Origin: Eukaryota sp. TZLM1-RC
Taxonomy: Eukaryota > Metamonada: BaSk clade
Length of the DNA stretch: 64,000 bases
Assembly (NCBI GenBank): GCA_040285825.1
Contig: JAUPSS010000001.1
Span: 2,666,001-2,730,000, forward strand
Direction of reading: 5' to 3'
Below the pieces are notes generated by a model. The model was not told the DNA's origin and did not search any database. It saw nothing but the letters and a program-made list of their open reading frames with translations. Both the position numbers and the translations under genes were made by a program. Shown piece after piece: positions 10,637 through 20,189 of the stretch; positions within the stretch are counted from its first letter, which is position 1; every line of letters starts with the position of its first letter.

Positions 10637-11463
10637 ATTTTGCATTTTAGCAATGGGATTCGTTAATGTTCTTTTATCAATACCCTAATTGGAAAAGTCG
10701 CAAGTCACCAATAGCAATAGTTATGGTTCATCAACGAACCTTCCCAAACCACTGTACCAATTCTTTTAACTCTCAATAGTCATACAACTAAGAATTTTCC
10801 TAAGGGCTAACTCTTGTGTTCTACCAAATGAAAACAAAAAAGTGCTAACTTTTCTAAATAAACAAAACAGTTTTAACTGGTTATTCTTTTTAATATCTGT
10901 TTCTATTTCCACAACTTCTCTACTAACTCAAACTTGCCAACATTTATGAATTAATGCTCCAGCTTAATTTAAATGATGAAAATAATTTTTCAACAATACT
11001 AATGACGGGGTGTGTTTGTTTATGCTAAATACGTTTATTCTATTGGAACAACGGTAATTTGTCAAATTCTTTGGCATTAATAATTTGAAATTGTGGCCAT
11101 AATTTCCTTTATTATTTTCTGTTTGGTTGAGTTTGGTATAGAAAACTTCTTAATGGCTTTGTGAAACTTGGAAGATTGAAGTATATGTTCAAGGATCGAT
11201 CACATAAGTTTAACAATGTATTTATTAAATAAACAAAGTGGAGAATGAATGTCAAAATAATCACAAGTTTGTACATAAGTTAAACACTTAGTCTAGTACA
11301 CTTGTAATACAGACTTCACTAGTGATGACCTTTATCAGGGATGGGGAGTCATCTTTTATCACTACTAGTGGTTGATAGTTGGTATAATTGGTGCTTGCAG
11401 GGGAAATTTTCCCCAACACTTACCATAATTTCATTGTAATTGTCATAGACATTATCTATAAGA
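10637..11463 (+). other. Intergenic region, no gene seen
   Basis: 827 bp of AT-rich sequence between the RCC1 and LRR genes. There is no convincing ORF, LINE or Fanzor similarity, or RNA gene. A short inverted motif (ACTACTAGTGGTTGATAG) lies near 11362 but is unremarkable. Confidence 0.5.
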
Positions 11464-12516
11464 ATGACCTCTGTTGATGGTATTCTGTCTGAATTATCCA
11501 ATGACAACCAGTCCTTGAATAGCACCACTCATTCCGATTCTCCTTCGAAATCGGTTGTTCTTGACCACTACTACTCCCTACTTGGAACCACATCCATTCC
11601 AGTCTCTGCTTTCATCAAGAATGCTGATTCTCGTTATATTTCCCTTGCCAATCTTCATCTAGGTCCTGTTAGCTCAACCCACATTATCACAGCCCTGCAG
11701 AGTTCCCATCACCTCACCTCTCTGAACCTCTACAACAATTCCTTTGGTACTCAGGGGTTAAAGGCTCTGTCAAACCTTCTCAACACTTCTCAAACACTTC
11801 AGTCTTTGAATATTGGTAGAAACTGTCTGCGATACGCACTTGGACCTTTTCTCTCTTCTTCTTTGTCCAATCTGTTGAATTCTGAAGATGATGATGTGTG
11901 TTTTGACCTTGAGTGTTTTGCTTCATCAAATTTGATTGATTTGGATGTGAGTGGTAATGAATTGGGAGATTTTTGTTTCAAAATTCTCGCTGATTCCCTT
12001 CTTAAATCAAAAAAAATTAAGAAATTATCAGTAAGAGATAATAAATTAGGAAGCAAATCAATCAATGTTTTGATCGCTTTAATTAATGACTTAGAACTGG
12101 AATTTTTGGATGTTTCCAACAATTGTCTTGTTAATTCCTCCAATTTTGAATCATTTCTTGAATGTTTAAGGAGTTCTTCGTTAAAAAGTCTCAAGTTGGG
12201 ATCAATAGGGCTCATTGATTCAAATATTGATGATTTAGTTTCCTGTTTAGACTCAATGAAATTGGAAACAATTGACATTTCTGAAAACAGTTTGTCATTC
12301 AATGGCCTGTTGAAATTTTCACACCTGCTTAGGAGTGGTGAAATTAAATATTTCGACATGTCCAAAATATTGATTGGATCGGATGAGCTCTTTTCTTTTC
12401 TCAATGAATTATTACCAAACTCTACCTTGACTTTAAATATTCACAGATGCTATCGAACACTTTCACTAAATTTGGAAAACTTGATTAAAAACTATAGAAA
12501 AAGGCTTTTAATATAG
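11464..12516 (+). CDS. Leucine-rich repeat (ribonuclease-inhibitor type) protein
   Basis: A 350-residue single-exon protein. From about residue 55 to 330 it shows repeated 28-29-residue LRRs of the RNI/NLR type (LTSLNLYNNSFGTQGLKALS, LQSLNIGRNCLR, LIDLDVSGNELGD, IKKLSVRDNKLGS, LEFLDVSNNCL). A Ser/Thr-rich N-terminus precedes them and no membrane segment is present. It is probably a cytoplasmic interaction scaffold, and no catalytic domain is visible. Its last 22 codons and 3' flank are duplicated 1,233 bp downstream at 13681-13775. Confidence 0.85.
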   Translation: MTSVDGILSELSNDNQSLNSTTHSDSPSKSVVLDHYYSLLGTTSIPVSAFIKNADSRYISLANLHLGPVSSTHIITALQSSHHLTSLNLYNNSFGTQGLKALSNLLNTSQTLQSLNIGRNCLRYALGPFLSSSLSNLLNSEDDDVCFDLECFASSNLIDLDVSGNELGDFCFKILADSLLKSKKIKKLSVRDNKLGSKSINVLIALINDLELEFLDVSNNCLVNSSNFESFLECLRSSSLKSLKLGSIGLIDSNIDDLVSCLDSMKLETIDISENSLSFNGLLKFSHLLRSGEIKYFDMSKILIGSDELFSFLNELLPNSTLTLNIHRCYRTLSLNLENLIKNYRKRLLI

Positions 12517-12639
12517 CATTAGATGTTTTTCTTTATTTTTTTATTTGTATATATTAATATTAGATTTGATATTGTTATTATTTCCTTTTATAAACTTCAT
12601 AATTAAACAATGTAAAATAGACAAAATTCCCCCAACCTG

Positions 12640-13284
12640 CTCTGAATTGTTCTAAATTGATAACTTATCGTTCTTCATTACATGATGCTGTTAGAGATAC
12701 TGATTTTAATATGGCACAAACTGCAAGAATATCGTGTACTAAAGAGCCTTTGCTGAAGGAAACACTTTCTCTGAATAATTTTGGTTCTGATGATAGAGGT
12801 GATGTATACTGTGATTGGATTGATAATTCTGAAGCTATTGTTGACTTTGTCTCATGTAATGTTGCAAATGATACTTTGGTTCACAGAAGAAAACTTAATC
12901 CTGTGAGTGATTTTACAGCAAAAAAAAACATAGAAAATATGATAAAGATCTTGAAGAGGCTAATGCTGATAGAAATACACAGCTGGTTTTTATTACTTTC
13001 CCATTTTCGATAAATGGAAGATTATCAGATGAAGCAGAAACTTTTTTGAATGACTTCCAAAAAATGGTTCAAGAAAAAACAATGAAAAGATTTGATATTT
13101 TTTTATGGTGTGCACGAATTCAATTTGCCATTATTAATAGATTACCTCGGTTTTTCAATCGAATACGAGAAGCTTTAGCTAGACAGCAAGCAGATCAAGA
13201 TTTTGTAGAGGAAATCTTGGTTCAATGATAGTCGTCCCATTAGTTATGAGTTAATTTAATTAAGTGTGCAAATTCAATAAATAC
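12640..13284 (+). mobile_element. LINE 3' end, 5'-truncated at the CCHC knuckle
   Basis: Begins inside the HALNC part of the CCHC motif and continues through ITYRSSLHDAVRD and the endonuclease core RGDVYCDWIDN...VDFVSCN to the C-terminal block FDIFLWCARIQFAIINRLPR. It has the conserved 3' tail ending CAATAAAT. A deletion-type frameshift near 12905-12920 splits it into 12657-13013 and 13046-13228. It is very similar to copy C (26.3-29.5 kb). Short 5'-truncated copies are typical of target-primed reverse transcription. Confidence 0.85.
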
Positions 13285-13680
13285 AAGTTTCTGAGAGGTT
13301 ACAAAATAATTTTTCAGCCTCTTGTTTAATTGTTTAAACAGATTTAAAGAAAGAGCAAAACCACTTTGTTGCCTTTCGAATTATGGAATTAATACTACTG
13401 ATAGAGTTGAGTCAACAGTCTTTACTACAGATATATAATTTAATTGATGTCAATGATAACTGTGGTAAACTTTTATCTGATTTCTTTACACCGTGAAATT
13501 GATTCTCTTTCACCAAATATTTGGTCCTCTAAATAAATAAATAAATAAATAAATAAATATTTTCCCTCTGGTATGGTGGAACTTTCTCCTAGAAGCTTGT
13601 TCTCCTTACCATTGACATTTGCAAAGTTGCAAAAATAATCTTATGAGTTTTAGAGAACTTGGATTATATTGTTCGAATAT
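13285..13680 (+). mobile_element. Old LINE fragment interrupted by AAAT microsatellite
   Basis: The plus-strand translation, with one stop and frame changes, aligns to the RT segment of the intact LINE (NRFKERAKPLCC...YGINTTDRVESTVFTT). After a gap it gives FPSGMVELSPRSLFSLPLTFAKLQK, like the segment before the CCHC knuckle in the 20-21 kb LINE. It is almost identical in inverted orientation to 1158-1503, except that the microsatellite is absent there. The newer LINE end at 12640-13284 is inserted in it. Confidence 0.7.
13530..13560 (+). repeat. (AAAT)n microsatellite
   Basis: About seven perfect AAAT units. They are missing at the homologous place in the inverted twin (near 1265), so the expansion is younger than that duplication. 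Confidence 0.9.
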
Positions 13681-13872
13681 TGCTATCGAACACTTTCACT
13701 AAATTTGGAAAACTTGATTAAAAACTATAGAAAAAGGCTTTTAATATAGCATTAGATGTTTTTCTTTATTTTTTTATTTGTATATATTAATATTAGATTT
13801 GATATTGTTATTATTTCCTTTTATAAACTTCATAATTAAACAATGTAAAATAGACAAAATTCCCCCAACCTG

Positions 13873-14405
13873 CTCTGAATTGTTCTAAATTGATAACTTA
13901 TCGTTCTTCATTACATGATGCTGTTAGAGACACTGATTTTAATATGGCACAAACTGCAAGAATATCGTGTACTAAAGAGCCTTTGCTGAAGGAAACACTT
14001 TCTCTGAATAATTTTGGTTCTGATGATAGGGGTGATGTATACTGTGATTGGATTGATAACTCTGAAGCTGCTGTTGATTTTGTCTCCTGTAATGTTGCAA
14101 ATGAGACCTTGGTTCAAAGAAGAAAACTTAATCCTGTAGATGCTCTTGAATTTAAGGCCAATGAAAATATGACAAAGATATCAAAGAAGCTAATGGTGAT
14201 AGAAACAGACAACTAGTTTTTATTGTTTGTCCATTTTCTATAAACGGAAGACTATCAGTAGAAGCAGGAACTTTTTTGAATGATTTCCAAAAAATGGTTT
14301 TAGGAAAAACAATGAAGAGATTTGATATCTTTTTAGGACACTCTCGAATTCAATTTGCTATAATTAATAGGCTACTAAAGTGTTCCATCGAGTAGGAGAA
14401 GCAAT
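13873..14405 (+). mobile_element. Second LINE 3' end in the duplication, degraded
   Basis: A duplicate of the 12640 fragment: ITYRSSLHDAVRD, RGDVYCDWIDN, VDFVSCNVAN, then several frame changes into FDIFLGHSRIQFAIINRLLK. It lacks the CAATAAAT tail and is broken near 14400, where Fanzor-like sequence begins. Confidence 0.75.
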
Positions 14406-14880
14406 GGTGGTGATGTCATATGTCCTTGATTAACTAGAAAAAGAAAAAAGTCTACGAAAGTTGAACAAAAAACTGTCTTGGTAGACAGTAATCAATCCGT
14501 GTCTGGTAAAAAATCCATAGTAAAACAAAACTTTGGTATTGGCTATAGAAAGATAAAAAAAATCAGAAAAGACAGTCTTTGCTACTGTGATCAATATGAT
14601 TCTGAGATTAATGATTTGTTAGTGCTTCTAGAGAACGATTAATGTGATTAATGTGGAGAATGTACTGATATATTCAAGAAATGAATGAGTTGTTTGTAAC
14701 TATTTTTCTGGTAGAGTAGCATTGATGAATAAGTGGCAACACATCAGCTTACTATTTGTAAATCAGGCTGGAGATTTAGGAATAGAGATCGAAATGCTTC
14801 GCTGAATATGATGACAGTGATGGAAGCACATGTAAATGGTGAGGATAGACCAGTATAACTACAAAGAGTCAAGGTTGTTG
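14405..14880 (+). pseudogene. Fanzor (eukaryotic TnpB) C-terminal remnant, family II
   Basis: At 14757-14855 the plus strand encodes CKSGWRFRNRDRNASLNM followed by MTVMEAHVNGEDRPV. This is the RuvC-III signature of TnpB/Fanzor nucleases (RDxNAxxN) plus a tail shared with the Fanzor at 55896-58213 (ACLNMFAIAEARMSGNERPQYL). Upstream text is lysine-rich and has many stops, so only the C-terminus is recognisable. The catalytic Asp of RuvC-III is present in this dead copy. It lies directly upstream of the Pumilio gene. Confidence 0.7.
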
Positions 14881-14993
14881 AAGGTTTAAATGATGTTATC
14901 AAGGAGAAAATCTTCTACTTTTCAAAAGCTCAGTCCCTCTACATTGGTGTAAAAAGGACACTTATTTCATTGATATAGACAATATCTGTAATA

Positions 14994-16582
14994 ATGGACT
15001 CACCTGATGACTTTTCAAATATCTTTAATATCGCCCCACATCTGGCAGGACCATGGCGTAGCAGCTCTGCACCCCCTGAACTAAGTGTTTGCTCATCTTG
15101 GTTTGCTCATCTCAGGTTCGTTCACCCGGCCCCGAGGACAATGACCAAAACGATCCCCGCTTCAGTAAAGAGTATTCTGAATTCTACTACTCTATGAACC
15201 CTCGTGATCCCCGCCTACCTCCCCCATTCAACCACTCCCGTCAATGGCCTGCTATTGGTAACTTGCCCATCCATCGCAGCTCCCCTCTGGACCAAGAGGA
15301 TGGCGACATTGAAGACGAGTCTCTACAACGTTCCATCTCCACCCTACACATGGACATTGACGATGAAGAGTCCTCTGTCCCCAATACACCAGAAGATATT
15401 ATGCCCATTTCCCCTCTTTCAAGACAACCTTATTCTACACCCACCCGTACTTCACTCGCTGCACCCCCACGTGCCTTCCCCTACAAGGCACCATCGTTAC
15501 CAATGCAACCAAAGGAACCTCAAACTCAACCTCCAAGCCGGTTTTCCTCCAATGCGGTTCCCTTTAACCCCAAGAACTCCAACTCAAGAGGAGGTGCTGA
15601 TAGATTTAGAGGTAGATCAATCACCTCTTTTGCTGGTAAATTAGGAGAACTTTGCTGCGACCAACATGGAAGCCGCTATATTCAAGAACGATTAGAAGAC
15701 GCAAGTGATCATGAAAAGGAGCTCGTTTTTAGTGAATTGAGACCTGTCTTGGTTAACATGGCCTTGGAACCCTTTGGTAATTATGTCATCCAAAAGTTCT
15801 TCTCTGTCGGTCTTGCTACTCACATTGACGAACTAGTTGAGATGCTTAGAGGCAGAATTAAAGATTTGACACTCCAAATGTATGGGTGTAGAGTCGTTCA
15901 AAAAGCATTTACTTCCCTCCAAGCTCCTGTACTGCTGCCTTTGGTCAAGGAATTAACTGGTGTGGTTTGGGAATGCATAAGAGATCAGAATGGAAACCAT
16001 GTGATTCAATGTGCAGTCGAAACAGTGTCAAAGATTGATCCCAGGGAACTTGATTTCTTGATTGCTGCCGTAACAGGAAGGTGTATTCAACTGGCCACTC
16101 ATGCTTATGGATGTAGAGTCATTCAGCGCATTCTAGAACACTGTGCAGTAGATCAAATAACTCCTTTATTGGATGAGTTACTAAGAGGTGCAAAAACATT
16201 GGTAAATGACCAATATGGAAATTATGTTTGCCAGCACATCATTGAATATGAGCGATTAGCTGCCGAACGTCTGTTTGCTTTACTACAAGGCAATTTTGTT
16301 GAACTTTCTAGACAAAAGTTTAGCTCCAATGTTGTTGAAACTATGTGCAGGTTTATGACTAAGAAACATATTGGTATTATCGTTAAAGAATTCTGCCACT
16401 CTGAAGACACTTTGGTGACGTTGATGAGGGATCCTTATGGGAACTTTGTGGTCCAAAAGGTTGTAAATGCTGCCGATACCAAGGACGCTCGTATTATTAT
16501 TGAAGCCGGAAAGAAACAAATTACTGGACCCAGAAAGTTTCAATTTGGCAGGTACATCCGCAGCTTCTTTGAGTCGGCTTAG
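14994..16582 (+). CDS. Pumilio/PUF RNA-binding protein, two exons
   Basis: Exons 14994-15086 and 15116-16582 give a 519-residue protein. Residues 1-190 are low-complexity, rich in Pro, Ser and acidic residues. The C-terminal ~330 residues hold eight PUF repeats starting at ITSFAGKLGELCCDQHGSRYIQ and continuing NYVIQKFF, CRVVQKAF, NHVIQCAV, CRVIQRIL, NYVCQHII, SNVVETMC and NFVVQKVV. PUF proteins bind the 3' UTR of mRNAs base by base and repress translation or speed decay. The recognition-helix residues (GSRYIQ, GNYVIQ, GCRVVQ, GNHVIQ, GCRVIQ, GNYVCQ, SNVVE, GNFVVQ) are classical, so a UGUA-type target is likely. The first exon relies on the inferred 29-nt intron. A fallback start is Met at 15197. 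Confidence 0.92.
15087..15115 (+). other. Spliceosomal intron in the Pumilio gene (29 nt)
   Basis: Starts GTTTGC and ends TGCTCATCTCAG. Removing it joins ...PPELS to VRSPGPEDN in one frame. The overlapping GT at 15085 would not restore the frame. The 3' end matches the other two short introns in this window. Confidence 0.7.
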
Positions 16583-16696
16583 TTTGTAAATTTTCTTTTT
16601 TATTGTACCGTAGCTTTATTGTTTGGTGTATAGATAGTCCTTTTTGTTTATAAATTTTGAATATAGAAAATTACATTGGTTTATTAATAACAAATT

Positions 16697-19051
16697 CTAT
16701 TTGTACAGAGGTTCATCACATGATTCTTTATAATAATCATTGAAATTAAAACTTGAGATCAAAAATTTCAAAGATTGATCAGAGATCTTTTTAAGAGCTT
16801 CAATCAAAATAAACAATTGTTGACGAAATTCCTTTTGAAGATTCAATACACAATGTGAACATTTGTGCGAGATGATATTCATTTCAGATTCAATTTGTTG
16901 TTTTTTTAAGTTCAATTCATCCACATTATAGAAATCTTCCTGAACAAAATTTGCCTGTAATTTCGATTTGATATCAACAAGTGAAAATGAATTGCTTTCT
17001 AATTCATGAGAAAGTTGATCCAAAACCAATTTAAACTTTCCAATAAGGTCAAAAATAGAGGTCAAAATACTGCTGACTTCTTGAGAAGCAACATCATCAC
17101 CAATGAAATTTCTACAAATCAATTGATTGATGAAGGAATTATGAGCTATTATCACATCATCCAAAGACGTCGAATGTTTTAGCTTATCCTCTAGAACTTT
17201 GAAGCTATCTTCGATCACAGCAAAAAATACATGATGTTCTAAAGTTGAAACAAAATTTACCAATTCTAATCTGAAAATATAAATTAAATGTAACAAATCT
17301 CCACAAATTTTGGGCAATGATCTCTTCTTCAGCGCTGTAAACAAGTCCCAAATCATTCCAAGAGCCACAGAACCCTTTTTAATTTTCCATATAAAATTGA
17401 AACACTTCAAATATTGATCAATAACATTTCTGGATAAGACCACTGAAATGGGACTATTTGAATCTATTCTATATTCCAAGGTAAAAAAATCTCTATTAGA
17501 ATGAGCATCATCTGGGGTTCTTATATCCAAACAATCACGAGTGATCACGTCATCATGACAGACATTTGAGCTTCTGATTGCATTATCCAACTGTGAAAGG
17601 AGGTTATGACGAAGTAAATCTAGGTTTCTTACCACCAAAGAATTACCTAAAGACTCTATAAGAGACATTGCAAAATCACCTTGAACTAACAAAAGGTATC
17701 TCTTAATAGCATCAAGATGAAGACGCAAGGAGAATCGGGTACAAACTAATTCCAAAAGACGTTGATTGGCAGCTTCAAAAGCATGATTGATTGACCTACA
17801 AAGACTTCGACAGTCACCTTGCGATAGATCATTAATCACTTGACTTGATTGGATTGATGATGTATTAACCAAAAACTCAGGATCATTACAGAATTTTCGA
17901 ACAAAAGAAACCGCTTTTCCAACCTTGAATATTTTATTGGCAAATTCTATTGGCAGAAAGCAAGGAATTTGGTCTTGCACAACAAAAAAACAATCGGACC
18001 AGAATTCTTTAGCAGTCTGAGAATTATGCCCTGATGACGTGATCCATAGCTCAAAAACCGTGTCACCATTTGATGGATTGATCTTTTCTAGTTCACCATC
18101 AGCAACCCAGATGCTAATCAACTCCAAAAGGGGTTTTAAACTGGCTACAAACGATTGCTGACAAATGGAAGCATACGCCACGTCACCATGACGTGACAAC
18201 TTGAACAATTCTGACACTAACTTTGACCCAATCGAACCTTGCTGTAACAATGAAGATACAACACAAGCATTGCTCAGGGTCTGTTCGCTTTGCTTGCTCC
18301 AAATGAAAACCTTGTTTAGTGTCAAGTCTGGCTGTAACAAAAGGTCAGAAATGTCTTGACGATGACGTGTAATGATGTGACGTAAGAAAGAACTGATTGA
18401 TGATGCTATTCTACCAGTGATTGGTTGTTCAAGGCTACTTTCTATTTTGAGGAGTAAAGTTCCTAGCTTACAAAACAAAGAAAATGCAGAATAAACGTCT
18501 ATAGAAAGAGTCCTTTCTGGTAACAACCTTTCTTCAACAAAATGAACAATTCTTGGAGTACTTATTCCCTGCATTGCGTGGATGGCTGCCTTGACCAGTT
18601 GGTCATCAGGTAGTAAAGGGGATGTAGAGAGACCATCCTTAGGAGAGGAGGGCTGAGGCTGAGGCTGAGGCTTATGTTGGGGTTGGGGTTGGGGTTGGGG
18701 TTGGCAAGAAAATAGAGAAAGTGATGAAGAGAAAAAGGAAGGGGTTTCTTCTATTTCGGAGAGAGAAAACAAGAGGTAAAGGATGGAAAAGTGGGAGGTA
18801 AAGGACCGAGATCCTTGGAACCTTCGAATCAAGGCTCTAAAAGGAGGTATTTGTGATGTAAGGTTGGCCTTTTGCAATCTACGCACAATGAGTTCTTGTA
18901 AAGCATGTATGGAAGTCACACATGGCGAACTGATGTTGGAAGAAATAATTTGAGTACACAGAGGGAGAGTAGAATCTACATGTTCATAAGGAACAAACTG
19001 TGACACAAGTAATCGCAGATGAGTGACAATGGTAACCGCATTGTCTGTCAT
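16697..19051 (-). CDS. TUBGCP3: Gamma-tubulin complex component 3 (GCP3/Spc98)
   Basis: A 784-residue protein of the GCP family. N-terminal GRIP1 features are present (YSAFSLFCKLGTLL, then the central AFEAANQRLLELV block). The C-terminal gamma-tubulin-binding GRIP2 region has the family signature LDAIKRYLLLVQGDFAMSLIE, then FTLEYRIDSNSPISVVLSR and YLKCFNFIWKIKK. GCP3 pairs with GCP2 in the gamma-tubulin small complex that nucleates microtubules at basal bodies and spindle poles. The LRHNLLSQLDNAIRSSN and LDIRTPDD stretches favour GCP3 over GCP2. Odd feature: a Gln-Pro dipeptide run (about residues 117-135), encoded by GGGGTT-type DNA repeats. It converges on the Pumilio gene. Confidence 0.9.
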   Translation of the reverse strand: MTDNAVTIVTHLRLLVSQFVPYEHVDSTLPLCTQIISSNISSPCVTSIHALQELIVRRLQKANLTSQIPPFRALIRRFQGSRSFTSHFSILYLLFSLSEIEETPSFFSSSLSLFSCQPQPQPQPQHKPQPQPQPSSPKDGLSTSPLLPDDQLVKAAIHAMQGISTPRIVHFVEERLLPERTLSIDVYSAFSLFCKLGTLLLKIESSLEQPITGRIASSISSFLRHIITRHRQDISDLLLQPDLTLNKVFIWSKQSEQTLSNACVVSSLLQQGSIGSKLVSELFKLSRHGDVAYASICQQSFVASLKPLLELISIWVADGELEKINPSNGDTVFELWITSSGHNSQTAKEFWSDCFFVVQDQIPCFLPIEFANKIFKVGKAVSFVRKFCNDPEFLVNTSSIQSSQVINDLSQGDCRSLCRSINHAFEAANQRLLELVCTRFSLRLHLDAIKRYLLLVQGDFAMSLIESLGNSLVVRNLDLLRHNLLSQLDNAIRSSNVCHDDVITRDCLDIRTPDDAHSNRDFFTLEYRIDSNSPISVVLSRNVIDQYLKCFNFIWKIKKGSVALGMIWDLFTALKKRSLPKICGDLLHLIYIFRLELVNFVSTLEHHVFFAVIEDSFKVLEDKLKHSTSLDDVIIAHNSFINQLICRNFIGDDVASQEVSSILTSIFDLIGKFKLVLDQLSHELESNSFSLVDIKSKLQANFVQEDFYNVDELNLKKQQIESEMNIISHKCSHCVLNLQKEFRQQLFILIEALKKISDQSLKFLISSFNFNDYYKESCDEPLYK
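18650..18705 (+). repeat. GAGGCT / GGGGTT hexanucleotide repeats inside the GCP3 gene
   Basis: Read on the plus strand: three GAGGCT units, then four GGGGTT-type units. They encode the Gln-Pro run of GCP3 on the opposite strand. The plus-strand G-runs could fold as a G-quadruplex. Confidence 0.85.
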
Positions 19052-19207
19052 CGGCTATATAGCAGAAGAGTGTTTGCTGTTGTCGATGGAAATACTGTAT
19101 CTGAAATGTCAATTTCTTGTACTTCAACCACATCCACATCCCTAAACTTAACCATCCTGAGATGATTGGCTTAGATCAAAATACGATAAAAATGGATTTG
19201 AAGACTC

Positions 19208-20028
19208 TTATTGAGGTCTTCTAAAAGCTAGGGGTGTAGTGTTCAAAAAGTATTCGCTTACTGCAATCTCCCACTGGTTTCTCGATGCAGAGATATCTCT
19301 TGACCAAACCATCCCACATTCTGGACATGTAAAATAGGCTTTAGACTTTTTCCTTTCTCCATTCTCTATGAAGTAAAGGTCTTCACGCAAAACTTTGCAA
19401 CAGTTCACTTTCGATGATGTTTAATCTTCATCGCCGTCCTTCACGGTTGGAAATCGAGCCTTGAGATACTTCAGAAAACGCTTTCTTGGTGTTTCACTCT
19501 TTGACGTGATGGTCCATCACCTCCTTTCCCAAACCAAATAATCACTTGACGATTTTCATCCATGTTTTTGATTTTCTGGACAAAATGGCTGAATTTCTTT
19601 TGGCGACGGACAATAAAGTTGAAGCGATTACGCCGAATTGCTTTTCTTTTTCCTTGATGTAGATGGTGGTCCAATAAACTTTGTTTTTCAGTGTTGTCTC
19701 TTTGGGGATTCACATTAAAAGTTGGAATTAAGCAATGTTTCACATAAGCAAAAAACTTCAAAGTCAACTCTGACTGGGGAAAGGGAAAAACGATGTGGTC
19801 ATTGATAGGAACTTCATCAAAGTTTCCACCGATAATGGCTTCCCTGACTTTGTTGAGTTTAGTCAATAATTCTTTCTTCAAATGATTTCCATGAATTTGT
19901 TCTAGTCTGAACTTCTTCAAGGTGACAATGTTTAACCAACGCAAAACGTATTCATGAAAGTGTTTACTGAGAGCATTTCCATAATTAATGGAAATTTGTT
20001 TGGCAGTGTACTGGAAAACTCGATTCAT
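19208..20028 (-). pseudogene. Broken Fanzor nuclease, family I
   Basis: Two collinear pieces of one protein. 20028-19471 covers the middle (basic, helical, then VIIWFGKGGDGPSRQ, the RuvC-II strand region). After a frame change near 19510, frame-shifted text TPRKRFLKYLKARFPTVKDGDED leads into TSSKVNCC...YFTCPECGMVWSRDISASRN at 19208-19430, the zinc ribbon and RuvC-III. A TAA stop sits exactly where TnpB/Fanzor proteins usually have an aromatic residue before TSK. RuvC-I is not visible, so the 5' part is gone. The C-terminal half resembles the intact Fanzor at 22193-24118. Confidence 0.75.
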
Positions 20029-20189
20029 AGATGTAGTATCTCGAAATTGAGTCTTTCTTTGACCAAGCTCATTAGTAAGATTTGGTAGAATTGAATAAAA
20101 GAAAATCAGGTAATTAAAACTGCCTTACTCTAATAACGCAAAACAAAACAAATACTTTTTTTGACTGGAATATCTATTGAGATAAAAAA

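Larger units (their letters stand above)
12448..14150 (+). repeat. Tandem segmental duplication, offset 1,233 bp
   Basis: The sequence from 12448 (inside the last codons of the LRR gene) through its 3' flank and the adjoining LINE 3' end recurs from 13681 onward. The first 270 bp are almost identical (one difference seen up to about position 12720), and divergence rises beyond about 14050. The intervening unit also holds an old LINE fragment and an AAAT microsatellite. The duplicated gene tail at 13682-13775 has no upstream coding sequence and is not a gene. Confidence 0.85.

Noticed and set aside
11799-12404. 201-codon minus-strand frame under the LRR gene
   Set aside because: Mirror of a repetitive leucine-rich coding sequence. 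The sense strand has clear LRRs.
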